A stretch of 6,664 nucleotides of DNA from Terriglobia bacterium (GTDB lineage Bacteria > Acidobacteriota > Terriglobia > UBA7540). The notes below the pieces were generated by a model, which was not told the origin of the DNA, did not search any database, and worked only from the letters and a program-made list of their open reading frames with translations. A program made the position numbers and the translations under genes. The stretch spans positions 1 to 6,664 of the forward strand of contig JAIQGB010000246.1 in NCBI GenBank assembly GCA_020072905.1, read 5' to 3'. Shown piece after piece: positions 1-5,818 of the stretch (position 1 is its first letter; each line of letters starts with the position of its first letter).

Positions 1-1
1 G

Positions 2-838
2 AGCGGGTCCGGCAAGGGCTCGGTGCTGAAGTCCTTCGAGGACGTGGGCTTCTATTGTGTTGACAACCTCCCCATCGATCTGATTCCCAAGTTTGCCGAG
101 CTCTGCGCGGCGCCGCGCAGCCGCATCCAGCGGGCCGCGGTGGTAGTGGATATCCGGGGCGGCGAAGCGCTCAGCCAACTTCCCGCGATGTACCACAGCC
201 TGGCGCGCGATAACCTCAGGCCGTCCTTGGTCTTCTTGGAGGCGACGGATCAGGCCCTGGTGCGTCGCTTCGAGGAAACCCGGCGGCCCCATCCTCTCGG
301 CCGTGACCTGCCGGTGCGCGAGGGCATCCGCTTGGAGCGCATGCTGCTCAAACCCATGCGTCAGCTCGCCGATGCGGTCATCGACACCACGCGCATGAAC
401 GTCCACGAACTCCGCGATTTCATTCAGGCCCGGTTTGGCGGCCATTCGGCGCGGAAGGGCATGCTGGTTTCCGCGGTGTCTTTCGGTTTTCGCTTTGGCG
501 TGCCGACGGAGGCTGACCTGGTTTTCGACGTGCGATTTCTCCCCAACCCGAACTACGTGCCGCGCTTGAAAAACAAAAACGGCAAGGATGCCGCCGTGCG
601 GCGCTTCATCGACTCCTACCCGCAAACCCGCGAATTCATGAGGCGCCTGATGGACTTGCTGCTCTATCTCCTTCCTAACTATCTCCGGGAAGGGAAGAGC
701 TACCTGACTATCGCCATCGGATGTACGGGCGGGCGGCACCGCTCGGTGGCCCTGGCCGAAGAGGTCGCTGCGCTGCTCGCCCGGGATGGGTACAGGACCA
801 AGACCATGCATCGGGATCTCGGCAAGGCTTCCGCCTAG
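2..838 (+). CDS. rapZ: RapZ-family nucleotide-binding protein / RNase adapter (5' end outside window)
   Basis: The reading frame is open from the first bases of the window, so the gene starts upstream. 278 residues are visible and the E. coli protein has 284, so probably only about ten are missing. The window begins inside the Walker A loop (SGSGKGS, encoded at 2-22), followed by the family hallmark FEDVGFYCVDNLP. Further on are VFLEA near visible residue 77, ETRRPHPL, the C-terminal-domain block FDVRFLPNPNYVP, and the signature GCTGGRHRS close to the end. In E. coli, RapZ binds glucosamine-6-phosphate through its C-terminal domain and presents the small RNA GlmZ to RNase E. In other bacteria the RNA target is unknown, and nothing here shows a GlmZ homologue. 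Two oddities are a Gly directly after the Walker A Lys, where Ser/Thr is usual, and a C-terminus (GKASA) without the basic tail of E. coli. The family is certain; the RNA-adapter role in this organism is inference. Confidence 0.95.
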   Translation, partial: SGSGKGSVLKSFEDVGFYCVDNLPIDLIPKFAELCAAPRSRIQRAAVVVDIRGGEALSQLPAMYHSLARDNLRPSLVFLEATDQALVRRFEETRRPHPLGRDLPVREGIRLERMLLKPMRQLADAVIDTTRMNVHELRDFIQARFGGHSARKGMLVSAVSFGFRFGVPTEADLVFDVRFLPNPNYVPRLKNKNGKDAAVRRFIDSYPQTREFMRRLMDLLLYLLPNYLREGKSYLTIAIGCTGGRHRSVALAEEVAALLARDGYRTKTMHRDLGKASA

Positions 839-866
839 TCATGCTGTGGCCAGCTGTCGCATGACT
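837..866 (+). repeat. Perfect 8-bp inverted repeat overlapping the rapZ stop codon
   Basis: AGTCATGC at 837-844 is the exact reverse complement of GCATGACT at 859-866, with a 14-base loop. The left arm includes the last two bases of the rapZ stop codon. No T-run follows, so a classical intrinsic terminator is unlikely. It may be a 3'-end stabilising hairpin, an attenuation structure, a protein-binding palindrome or chance. Confidence 0.45.
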
Positions 867-889
867 CGCCCAGAGCGCTTTCCGGTTCG

Positions 890-902
890 AGCCCAAAGGG
901 CT
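890..902 (+). promoter_or_regulatory. Small hairpin enclosing the putative ribosome binding site of the ROK kinase gene
   Basis: AGCCC at 890-894 and GGGCT at 898-902 can pair around an AAA loop. The only purine-rich Shine-Dalgarno candidate for the GTG start at 905 is AAAGGG (895-900), which lies in the loop and right arm. If the stem forms in mRNA it would hide the ribosome binding site. The stem has five pairs and a tight loop, so stability is moderate and regulation is inferred. Confidence 0.4.
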
Positions 903-904
903 AA

Positions 905-1870
905 GTGAACAACGTCATCGCGGTGGATATCGGTGGGACGCATTTCCGCGTGGGGCTCTTTGACGAAGAGGGCCGGCGGCTCCTGGTGAATGAGCATGCC
1001 ACGCTCCGCGACGGGGGGCGCGACTGGATGCTCCAGCAGGTCCGCGATCACTGCCGCGGCCTCGTGGAAAAGAGCGATTACCCGGTAACGGCCTGCGGTG
1101 TGAGCTTCGGCGGGCCGGTGGACTTCGAGCGGCAACGCGTGACCTCGCTTCACGCGCCCGGTTGGGAGGATTTTCCCCTGGGCGAGTGGACGCGGGAGAC
1201 GCTGGGCCTTCCCTGCCGGCTCGATAACGATGCCAACGCCGGCGCGCTGGGCGAGTTTCGTTACGGCGCCGGTCGCGGCCTGCGCTCGCTGGTCTATGTC
1301 ACGATCAGCACCGGCATTGGTGGCGGCCTGATTTCGGACGGGCGGCTGATTCGCGGCCGGGACAGCATGGCGGGAGAGATCGGCCACCTACCGGTTTCCG
1401 AGAACGGCGTGCTTTGCTCCTGTGGCGCGCGGGGCTGCCTGGAAACCTTCTGCTCGGGGACGGCGATCGCCCAGCGCGGACAGGAGTGGGCCACTCGCCG
1501 GCCAGAATCCGTGGCCCGCATGATTGAGATGAGCGGAGGCGTCATCGAAAACATCACGGCCCAAGCTGTTGTCCAGGCGGCGGCGGAGGGCAACATGGCT
1601 GCCGAGGGGATCCTCCGCGAGGTGGGCCGCTGGCTGGGAAGGGCTTTGTTGGTCGTGATCCGTCTCTTGAACCCTGACAAGATCGTGCTGGGGGGCGGAG
1701 TCGCGCAGGCGGGCAAACTCCTCATCGACCCTGTGCACGAGGCCCTCGACGAGTTGAAATCTCCCACCATCCGGTATTCGACGGAAATCGTCCTGGCGGA
1801 ATTGGGGACGTTCTCTCCCCTTTACGGGGCGGCGGCCTTGGCTTTGGAGGCGGCCCCAAGCCAAGCTTAG
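905..1870 (+). CDS. ROK-family sugar kinase (glucokinase-like)
   Basis: This complete 321-residue protein should phosphorylate a hexose or amino-hexose with ATP in the cytoplasm. It opens with the phosphate-1 motif DIGGTHFR (residues 8-15). The active-site block LDNDAN (106-111) carries the likely catalytic base Asp109. STGIGGG (135-141) is the second nucleotide-binding glycine loop. The ROK signature runs from GEIGH (157-161) through CSCGARGCLE (171-180), giving the structural zinc ligands His161, Cys171, Cys173 and Cys178. LGGGV (262-266) is the adenosine motif. There is no N-terminal helix-turn-helix, so it is a kinase of this superfamily rather than a NagC/XylR-type repressor, and its length is typical. 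The start is GTG, chosen because the DIGGT motif follows after the usual seven residues. It lies 66 bases after rapZ on the same strand. Glucose is the default substrate guess; N-acetylglucosamine, glucosamine or N-acetylmannosamine cannot be excluded from sequence. Confidence 0.93.
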   Translation: MNNVIAVDIGGTHFRVGLFDEEGRRLLVNEHATLRDGGRDWMLQQVRDHCRGLVEKSDYPVTACGVSFGGPVDFERQRVTSLHAPGWEDFPLGEWTRETLGLPCRLDNDANAGALGEFRYGAGRGLRSLVYVTISTGIGGGLISDGRLIRGRDSMAGEIGHLPVSENGVLCSCGARGCLETFCSGTAIAQRGQEWATRRPESVARMIEMSGGVIENITAQAVVQAAAEGNMAAEGILREVGRWLGRALLVVIRLLNPDKIVLGGGVAQAGKLLIDPVHEALDELKSPTIRYSTEIVLAELGTFSPLYGAAALALEAAPSQA

Positions 1871-1894
1871 TGGGTCTAGAGTAAACATTCACGG

Positions 1895-1914
1895 GGCCGC
1901 GAGAATCCGCGGTT
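1895..1914 (+). terminator. Weak hairpin 24 bases after the ROK kinase gene, possible terminator
   Basis: CCGCG at 1897-1901 and CGCGG at 1908-1912 form a five-pair GC stem around a six-base loop. It can be extended by two G-U pairs to 1895-1914. The downstream sequence is AT-richer but has no U-tract, so intrinsic termination would be weak. Its position between one gene's end and a candidate promoter for the next fits a transcription-unit boundary. Confidence 0.25.
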
Positions 1915-1983
1915 AACTGATTGAAAATAAGCGGGTTCGTGGTGAAGCCTCCTCTCCAGGACCGGGACAATCGCCCTTATAGC

Positions 1984-2013
1984 TTGACTCCCCTTTCCGC
2001 GCGGAACTACCAT
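1984..2013 (+). promoter_or_regulatory. Candidate sigma70-type promoter for the MsbA-type exporter gene
   Basis: TTGACT (1984-1989) matches the -35 consensus at five of six positions. After an 18-base spacer comes TACCAT (2008-2013), which keeps T1, A2, A5 and T6 of the -10 box. Transcription would start near 2020, giving a leader of about 44 bases. This stretch is one of the few less GC-rich spots in the intergenic region. The call rests on consensus matching alone. Confidence 0.4.
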
Positions 2014-2021
2014 TGCTAGTC

Positions 2022-2053
2022 TGGAGGTTTCTTCTCGTCCCGCGCGCCGGGGC
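2022..2053 (+). promoter_or_regulatory. Leader of the exporter gene: strong but misplaced Shine-Dalgarno and GC hairpin
   Basis: GGAGG at 2023-2027 is a near-perfect Shine-Dalgarno core, but it lies 36 bases before the ATG at 2064 and no start codon sits at a normal distance from it. Between them, GTCCCG (2037-2042) can pair with CGGGGC (2048-2053), including one G-U pair, around a five-base loop. The in-frame TGA at 2055-2057 rules out an upstream extension of the gene. The only purine run close to the ATG is GGGG at 2049-2052, inside the hairpin. The element could affect initiation or be incidental. Confidence 0.25.
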
Positions 2054-2063
2054 CTGACCACGG

Positions 2064-3875
2064 ATGAGCCAACTCAAGCGCCTGCTAAGTTTTATCCGTC
2101 CTTACAGCTTGCGGTTCGTCGTCGCTGTGGTTCTGATGGCGGCGGTGGGAGCCTGCGAGGCACTCCGCATCCTGCTCATCCAGCCGGTGTTCGACCGCGT
2201 CCTCGACCCCCGAGCGAGCTCCGGACCCATCCGGCTCTTCCAGATGCCGTTCGGCGGCCAAAGCATCTATTTGCAGGATTTCCTCCCACACTGGGTTCAC
2301 AACGTCTGGACGATGGTGGCGATTGCCCTCATCGCCGTGACGGTGGCGAAGGGACTGGCGGAATTTCTCGCCACTTACTTCATCAACTACGTCGGCCATT
2401 CGGTGGTCCGAGACCTGAGGAATCTCCTCTATTCCCGGATCATTCAGCAGTCCATCAGCTTTTTCACCCGGAATCCGACCGGGCGCCTGATGTCCGCGAT
2501 CACCAACGACATCGAGAAGATCCAGAACGCTGTTTCCCAGGTCTCGGCGGATTTTCTCAAAGAGTGCTTCACGCTGGTCGGGCTAATGGCCGTGGTCTTC
2601 TATGTTGATTGGCAACTGGCGCTCCTCTCGCTGGTGCTCGTGCCTTTCGTGGTGTTTCCCTCCGCCAACCTGGGCCGGTACATCCGCGTCTCCAGTCGTT
2701 CCAGCCAGGACAAGATGGCGGAAATCAACAACGTACTGCAGGAGACCTTCACGGGCATTCGGATTGTCAAAGCCTTTGTCATGGAACCGTTCGAGGTGGC
2801 GAAGTTCAAGGCGGCCACGCGTCGCCTGCTGAAGATCAACCTGCGCTGGGTGCGCGCCCAGGCCGCCACCTCTCCGCTCATGGAGATCCTGGGCGCGGTG
2901 ACGATCGCCGGACTGCTGCTTTACGCGCGCAACGCGATTCTCCATCACGCGCAGACCACAGGGGGCTTCGTGGTATTCCTCGTGGCTCTCTTCAAGATGT
3001 ATGAGCCCATCAAGCGCCTGACTGGCGTCAACAACGCCTTGCAGCAGGCCATCGGGGCCTCTGAAAAGGTGTTCGAATTCTTGGATGTGCGCTCGGAGGT
3101 CGTGGAGAAGCCGGGTGCCATCAACCTGCCGCCTTTCCAGAAGGAGATCGTTTTCGACCACGTGGACTTCGAATACGAAGACGGTGTGCCGCTCCTCCAG
3201 GACGTGAATCTGCGTATCGCCCAGGGAGAAGTTGTGGCCATCGTGGGTTCCAGCGGGGCGGGGAAGACCACCCTGGCGAATTTGATCCCACGGTTTTTCG
3301 ACGTCACGCGGGGGCGGATTTTTGTCGACGGGCAAGACGTCCGCGATGTGACGATCAGCTCCGTGCGCGGTCAGATCGGTATGGTCACCCAGGAGACCAT
3401 CCTGTTTAACGACACGGTCTTCAACAACATCTGTTACGGCCGGAAGCCCCAGAATGAGGCAGAAGTTGTGGAAGCGGCGCGGGTGGCCCTGGCTCACGAT
3501 TTCATTATGGAAATGCCGCAGGGTTATCAGACCGTGATCGGCGAGCGCGGCCAGCGCCTCTCCGGCGGCCAGCGCCAGCGCATTGCCGTCGCTCGGGCGC
3601 TCTACAAGAACGCGCCACTGCTTATCCTGGATGAGGCGACCTCCGAGCTCGATACCGAGTCAGAGATGTTGGTGCAGCGGGCGCTCAATAACCTCATGTC
3701 CGGGAGGACCGTGCTCGTCATCGCGCACCGCCTTTCGACGGTGCGCCGCGCCGACCGCATCGTCGTGCTCGACCGAGGCACCGTCTCCGAGATCGGCACG
3801 CACGACGACTTGGTCAACCGGGGCGGAATCTATCAACGGCTGCACGACCTGCAATTTGTGGATGCGGAGCCGTAG
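2064..3875 (+). CDS. msbA: MsbA-type ABC exporter / lipid flippase (fused membrane and ATPase domains)
   Basis: This 603-residue half-transporter should work as a homodimer in the inner membrane. MsbA proteins flip lipid A-core or related lipids to the outer leaflet before transport to the outer membrane. Residues 1 to about 335 form the transmembrane domain, with hydrophobic spans near 17-40, 80-108, 165-182, 184-203, 273-289 and 301-318. The coupling-region motif FFTRNPTGRLMSAITND lies at 133-149. The ATPase domain has Walker A GSSGAGKTT (395-403), Q-loop Gln443, X-loop GERG (493-496), signature LSGGQ (499-503), Walker B LLILDE (519-524) with catalytic Glu524, D-loop SELD (527-530) and switch His555. 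All catalytic residues are present; the D-loop has Glu where Ala is common. ATG at 2064 is fixed by the in-frame TGA at 2055-2057 and by the typical MsbA opening. It is probably transcribed from the promoter near 1984-2013. Lipid specificity is inferred from family resemblance, and a multidrug or other lipid exporter is the alternative. Confidence 0.88.
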   Translation: MSQLKRLLSFIRPYSLRFVVAVVLMAAVGACEALRILLIQPVFDRVLDPRASSGPIRLFQMPFGGQSIYLQDFLPHWVHNVWTMVAIALIAVTVAKGLAEFLATYFINYVGHSVVRDLRNLLYSRIIQQSISFFTRNPTGRLMSAITNDIEKIQNAVSQVSADFLKECFTLVGLMAVVFYVDWQLALLSLVLVPFVVFPSANLGRYIRVSSRSSQDKMAEINNVLQETFTGIRIVKAFVMEPFEVAKFKAATRRLLKINLRWVRAQAATSPLMEILGAVTIAGLLLYARNAILHHAQTTGGFVVFLVALFKMYEPIKRLTGVNNALQQAIGASEKVFEFLDVRSEVVEKPGAINLPPFQKEIVFDHVDFEYEDGVPLLQDVNLRIAQGEVVAIVGSSGAGKTTLANLIPRFFDVTRGRIFVDGQDVRDVTISSVRGQIGMVTQETILFNDTVFNNICYGRKPQNEAEVVEAARVALAHDFIMEMPQGYQTVIGERGQRLSGGQRQRIAVARALYKNAPLLILDEATSELDTESEMLVQRALNNLMSGRTVLVIAHRLSTVRRADRIVVLDRGTVSEIGTHDDLVNRGGIYQRLHDLQFVDAEP

Positions 3876-3909
3876 GGGAGCCAGGCGCCGGGAGTCAGAA
3901 TCCAGGATG

Positions 3910-4005
3910 AGTGGTGAGTGGACAGTGAGTAGTGGACAGTGGATAGCAAGGCGGCTGCATCTGCCAGGTTTCTTGCTCTTCACTGTTCTCTGTCCACTGT
4001 TCACT
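3910..4005. repeat. Intergenic inverted array of 7-base repeats between msbA and yicC (element 1)
   Basis: Five consecutive heptamers of consensus AGTGRRY fill 3910-3944, with an exact 11-base direct repeat AGTGGACAGTG at 3917-3927 and 3931-3941. Four heptamers of the complementary sense fill 3978-4005, with CACTGTTC at 3981-3988 and 3995-4002. The arms pair: 3929-3943 against 3993-4007 is complementary at 14 of 15 positions, with the remaining position a G-T wobble, and the stem can be extended inward to 3946/3990. The central spacer (about 3945-3977) contains its own small inverted repeat, GCAAG (3946-3950) with CTTGC (3972-3976). There is no T-run, so this is not an ordinary terminator. 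The repeat is probably an untranslated mobile or expanding intergenic element. Heptamer tandem repeats between genes are known from cyanobacteria (STRR/LTRR); membership of that group is not claimed. Confidence 0.85.
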
Positions 4006-4025
4006 ACATTTGTTGGGAACTGAAG

Positions 4026-4931
4026 ATGATTCGAAGCATGACCGGCTATGGCCGGGTTCGACAAGAGGAAGGCGGGTACACGCTCACGGTGAGCGTGAAG
4101 AGCACCAACCATCGGTTTCTCGACTTGCAGATTCGCCTCTCGCCCGGGCTCGAACCCCTCGAGCCGGAGTTGCGCAATCAGGTGAAGAAACACGTGGCGC
4201 GCGGGCACGTCGAGTTGCAGGTGAGCCTGGAACGCGCCGGCGCGACGGAACTCCGTCTCGACTGGAAACTCCTCAATGCCTACCTTGCCGCCCTGCAGAA
4301 ACTGCGGCAGGATCTCTGTTTTACCTCGGACCCGGACCTGGTGGCGCTCCTGCGCATCCCGGGCATGGTGGCGGTCGGCAACGGCGACCTCTCCGCGGAG
4401 GAGCTGGACCGCCTGCGCACAGTTCTGGAGCGTGTCGCGGAGCAGTCCCTGGCGCGCTTGAACGAGATGCGCGCCCGCGAGGGCGAGGCGCTGGAGCGCG
4501 ACCTGCGCAGCCGCCTGGAGCGCCTGACGACGCTGGCGGAGCAGGTGGACCGCCTGGCGCAGGATGTTCCGCAATACTATCGCGGCCGTCTGGAGAGACG
4601 CCTGCAGGAGATGTTGGCTTCCTCGGGACGCACGGAACTGGATCCCGCGCGGGTCGCCCAGGAAGTGGCCTTCCTGGCCTCGCGCTCAGATATCGCGGAA
4701 GAGCTGACCCGATTTCACAGCCATCTCGATCAGATCAGACGCCTGCTCTCCGAGGGTCCCGAAGTCGGCAAGAAACTTGATTTCCTGTTGCAGGAGATGA
4801 ATCGCGAGGCGAATACGCTGCTCTCCAAGACGACGGACGTTCCGGAGGTCGGCTTGGAGATTACCCGGCAGGCCATCGAGATGAAAGCGGAGATCGAAAA
4901 GTTGCGCGAGCAGGCACAGAATATCGAATAG
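4026..4931 (+). CDS. yicC: YicC/YloC-family endoribonuclease-like protein
   Basis: This is a 301-residue protein with the full family layout. The N-terminal YicC domain starts with MIRSMTGYGR and contains KSTNHRFLDLQIRL at 25-38. The C-terminal DUF1732 domain includes REGEALERDL (151-160), DIAEELTRFHSHL (222-234) and the signature KLDFLLQEMNREANTLLSK (250-268). Members have been reported as RNA-binding endoribonucleases linked to small-RNA turnover in E. coli, and the gene is widely found beside gmk. The frame stays open upstream to a GTG at 3939, but that stretch is the heptamer repeat. ATG at 4026 is chosen because it gives the invariant MIRSMTGYGR start. A weak ribosome site GGGA lies at 4015-4018. 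The gene ends two bases before gmk. No promoter stands out upstream. The family is certain; the exact RNA target is unknown. Confidence 0.95.
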   Translation: MIRSMTGYGRVRQEEGGYTLTVSVKSTNHRFLDLQIRLSPGLEPLEPELRNQVKKHVARGHVELQVSLERAGATELRLDWKLLNAYLAALQKLRQDLCFTSDPDLVALLRIPGMVAVGNGDLSAEELDRLRTVLERVAEQSLARLNEMRAREGEALERDLRSRLERLTTLAEQVDRLAQDVPQYYRGRLERRLQEMLASSGRTELDPARVAQEVAFLASRSDIAEELTRFHSHLDQIRRLLSEGPEVGKKLDFLLQEMNREANTLLSKTTDVPEVGLEITRQAIEMKAEIEKLREQAQNIE

Positions 4932-4933
4932 CG

Positions 4934-5572
4934 TTGGCGAGAGCAGCAAAGTCCGCGCGCGGGCGCGGCAGCATTATCGTCATTTCGGCTCCCTCGGGGT
5001 CGGGGAAAACCAGCTTGGTGCAGCGCCTTCTGGCGCGCGTGCCGAGGCTACGCTTCTCGGTCTCCTACACGACGCGGCCGCCCCGCCGGGGGGAAAAGCA
5101 CGGGCGCGACTACTTCTTTGTGTCGCGCCGCGAGTTCCGGAGGATGATTGCAGCGCGGGAATTGCTGGAGTGGGCGACGGTCTTCGGCCATCTTTACGGG
5201 ACCTCGCGCCGGCAGCTCCGGGAGGCGCAGGAGGCGGGCCAGGACATCCTGCTCGATATCGACGTGCAGGGACACCGGCAGGTCCGCCGGCGGCTGCCCG
5301 AGGCAGTCAGCATCTTCGTGCTTCCGCCGTCGTTCCAGGAACTCGATCGGCGGCTGCGCCACCGCCACTCTGACTCGCCGGAAGTGATTGCGCGGCGGCT
5401 GAATGACGCGCGGCAGGAGATCCGTCACTGGCGGGAATACGACTACCTGGTCGTGAATGATCGGCTGAGCAAGGCGGCGCGGGCACTCCAGGCCATCGTC
5501 GAAGCCGCTGGCTTGCGGCGTGAGGTCCAGCGGAACCGCGCCAAAGAGATTGCAGAGACCTTCGGAGGATAA
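4934..5572 (+). CDS. gmk: Guanylate kinase
   Basis: This 212-residue cytoplasmic enzyme converts GMP and ATP to GDP and ADP, an essential step in GTP and dGTP supply. P-loop APSGSGKT is at residues 19-26. The GMP-binding segment SYTTRPPRRGEKHGRDYFF (44-62) contains the conserved Ser44, Arg48 and Tyr60. LLEWATVFGHLYGTSR (77-92) carries the second GMP-contact group (Glu79, Tyr88, Thr90). LLDIDVQG (106-113) is the strand beside the active site, and the arginine-rich lid follows near 139-155. The start must be TTG at 4934: no ATG or GTG occurs in frame between it and the P-loop. It lies two bases after the yicC stop codon and has no clear Shine-Dalgarno of its own, so translation probably depends on coupling to yicC. 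The N-terminal extension of about ten residues is basic and unremarkable. Nothing is missing from the catalytic set. Confidence 0.97.
   Translation: MARAAKSARGRGSIIVISAPSGSGKTSLVQRLLARVPRLRFSVSYTTRPPRRGEKHGRDYFFVSRREFRRMIAARELLEWATVFGHLYGTSRRQLREAQEAGQDILLDIDVQGHRQVRRRLPEAVSIFVLPPSFQELDRRLRHRHSDSPEVIARRLNDARQEIRHWREYDYLVVNDRLSKAARALQAIVEAAGLRREVQRNRAKEIAETFGG
5564..5569 (+). promoter_or_regulatory. Strong ribosome binding site of rpoZ inside the end of gmk
   Basis: GGAGGA lies eight bases before the rpoZ ATG at 5578 and overlaps the last codons of gmk, which encode Gly-Gly. It fixes the rpoZ start and is the best Shine-Dalgarno in the yicC-gmk-rpoZ-coaBC group. Confidence 0.8.
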
Positions 5573-5577
5573 ATCGC

Positions 5578-5802
5578 ATGGATTTGCCACAGATCGTGGA
5601 TAGCAAGTTCCGCTTCATTCTGGTTGCGGCCAAGCGGGCGCGCCAGCTCCAGGCGGGCGCCAAACCTCTGGTGCAGACCCAGACCAAGAAGATCACCAAG
5701 GTTGCGCAAATGGAAGTGGAGGCCGGCCTCGTGCCGTATGAGGTCCTCGAGATTTCGGCTAGCAACGGCGACAAGGGGAAGAAGTCCGAGTCGGCAAAGT
5801 AG
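5578..5802 (+). CDS. rpoZ: RNA polymerase omega subunit
   Basis: This is a 74-residue protein, shorter than the 91 residues of E. coli omega. It keeps the family core SKFRFILVAAKRARQLQAGAKP (residues 9-30), which folds along the beta' subunit and assists its assembly. A conserved second block KKITKVAQMEVEAGLV follows (37-52), and then a charged, low-complexity tail rich in Lys, Ser and Glu. It starts five bases after the gmk stop, and the gmk-rpoZ order is among the most conserved in bacteria, which supports the call despite the small size. Expression is likely from the yicC-gmk transcript with its own strong ribosome binding site. The tail extends past the usual minimal core, and its function is unknown. 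Confidence 0.93.
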   Translation: MDLPQIVDSKFRFILVAAKRARQLQAGAKPLVQTQTKKITKVAQMEVEAGLVPYEVLEISASNGDKGKKSESAK

Positions 5803-5818
5803 GGTGTAGGATATCGGA

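Noticed and set aside
880..900. tRNA-like T-arm (GGTTCGAGCCC), suggesting a tRNA remnant or attachment site
   Set aside because: The supposed T-stem does not pair beyond two bases, and no acceptor, D or anticodon arm lies upstream, which is rapZ coding sequence.
839..1387. 182-codon minus-strand open frame opposite the rapZ-kinase gap and the kinase gene
   Set aside because: Most of it is antisense to the ROK kinase and it has no domain resemblance.
2583..3497. 304-codon open frame on the minus strand opposite the exporter gene
   Set aside because: It lies wholly antisense to a clearly identified ABC exporter, and its His/Asp/Arg-rich composition resembles no known domain. Long antisense frames are expected in GC-rich coding DNA.
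3910..4005. CRISPR array
   Set aside because: The units are 7 bases with no spacers between them and invert in the middle; no cas gene is nearby.
3929..4007. Rho-independent terminator for the exporter gene
   Set aside because: The stem is long, but the spacer is about 45 bases and no U-tract follows the right arm.
4005..4010. TACATT as a -10 box for a yicC promoter
   Set aside because: No acceptable -35 hexamer lies 16-18 bases upstream, and the site is at the edge of the repeat arm.
3583..4023. 146-codon plus-strand open frame overlapping the exporter's ATPase end
   Set aside because: It is out of frame with the well-supported ABC gene, Arg/Ser-rich, and runs into the repeat; an overlap shadow.
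3939..4025. 29-residue N-terminal extension of YicC from a GTG within the repeat
   Set aside because: The encoded residues come from the heptamer array, while ATG at 4026 gives the invariant family N-terminus MIRSMTGYGR.
3660..4574. 304-codon minus-strand open frame spanning the exporter end, the repeat and yicC
   Set aside because: It crosses two real genes and a structured repeat, is Ala/Leu/Arg/Gln-rich, and has no recognisable motif; it is a GC-bias shadow.
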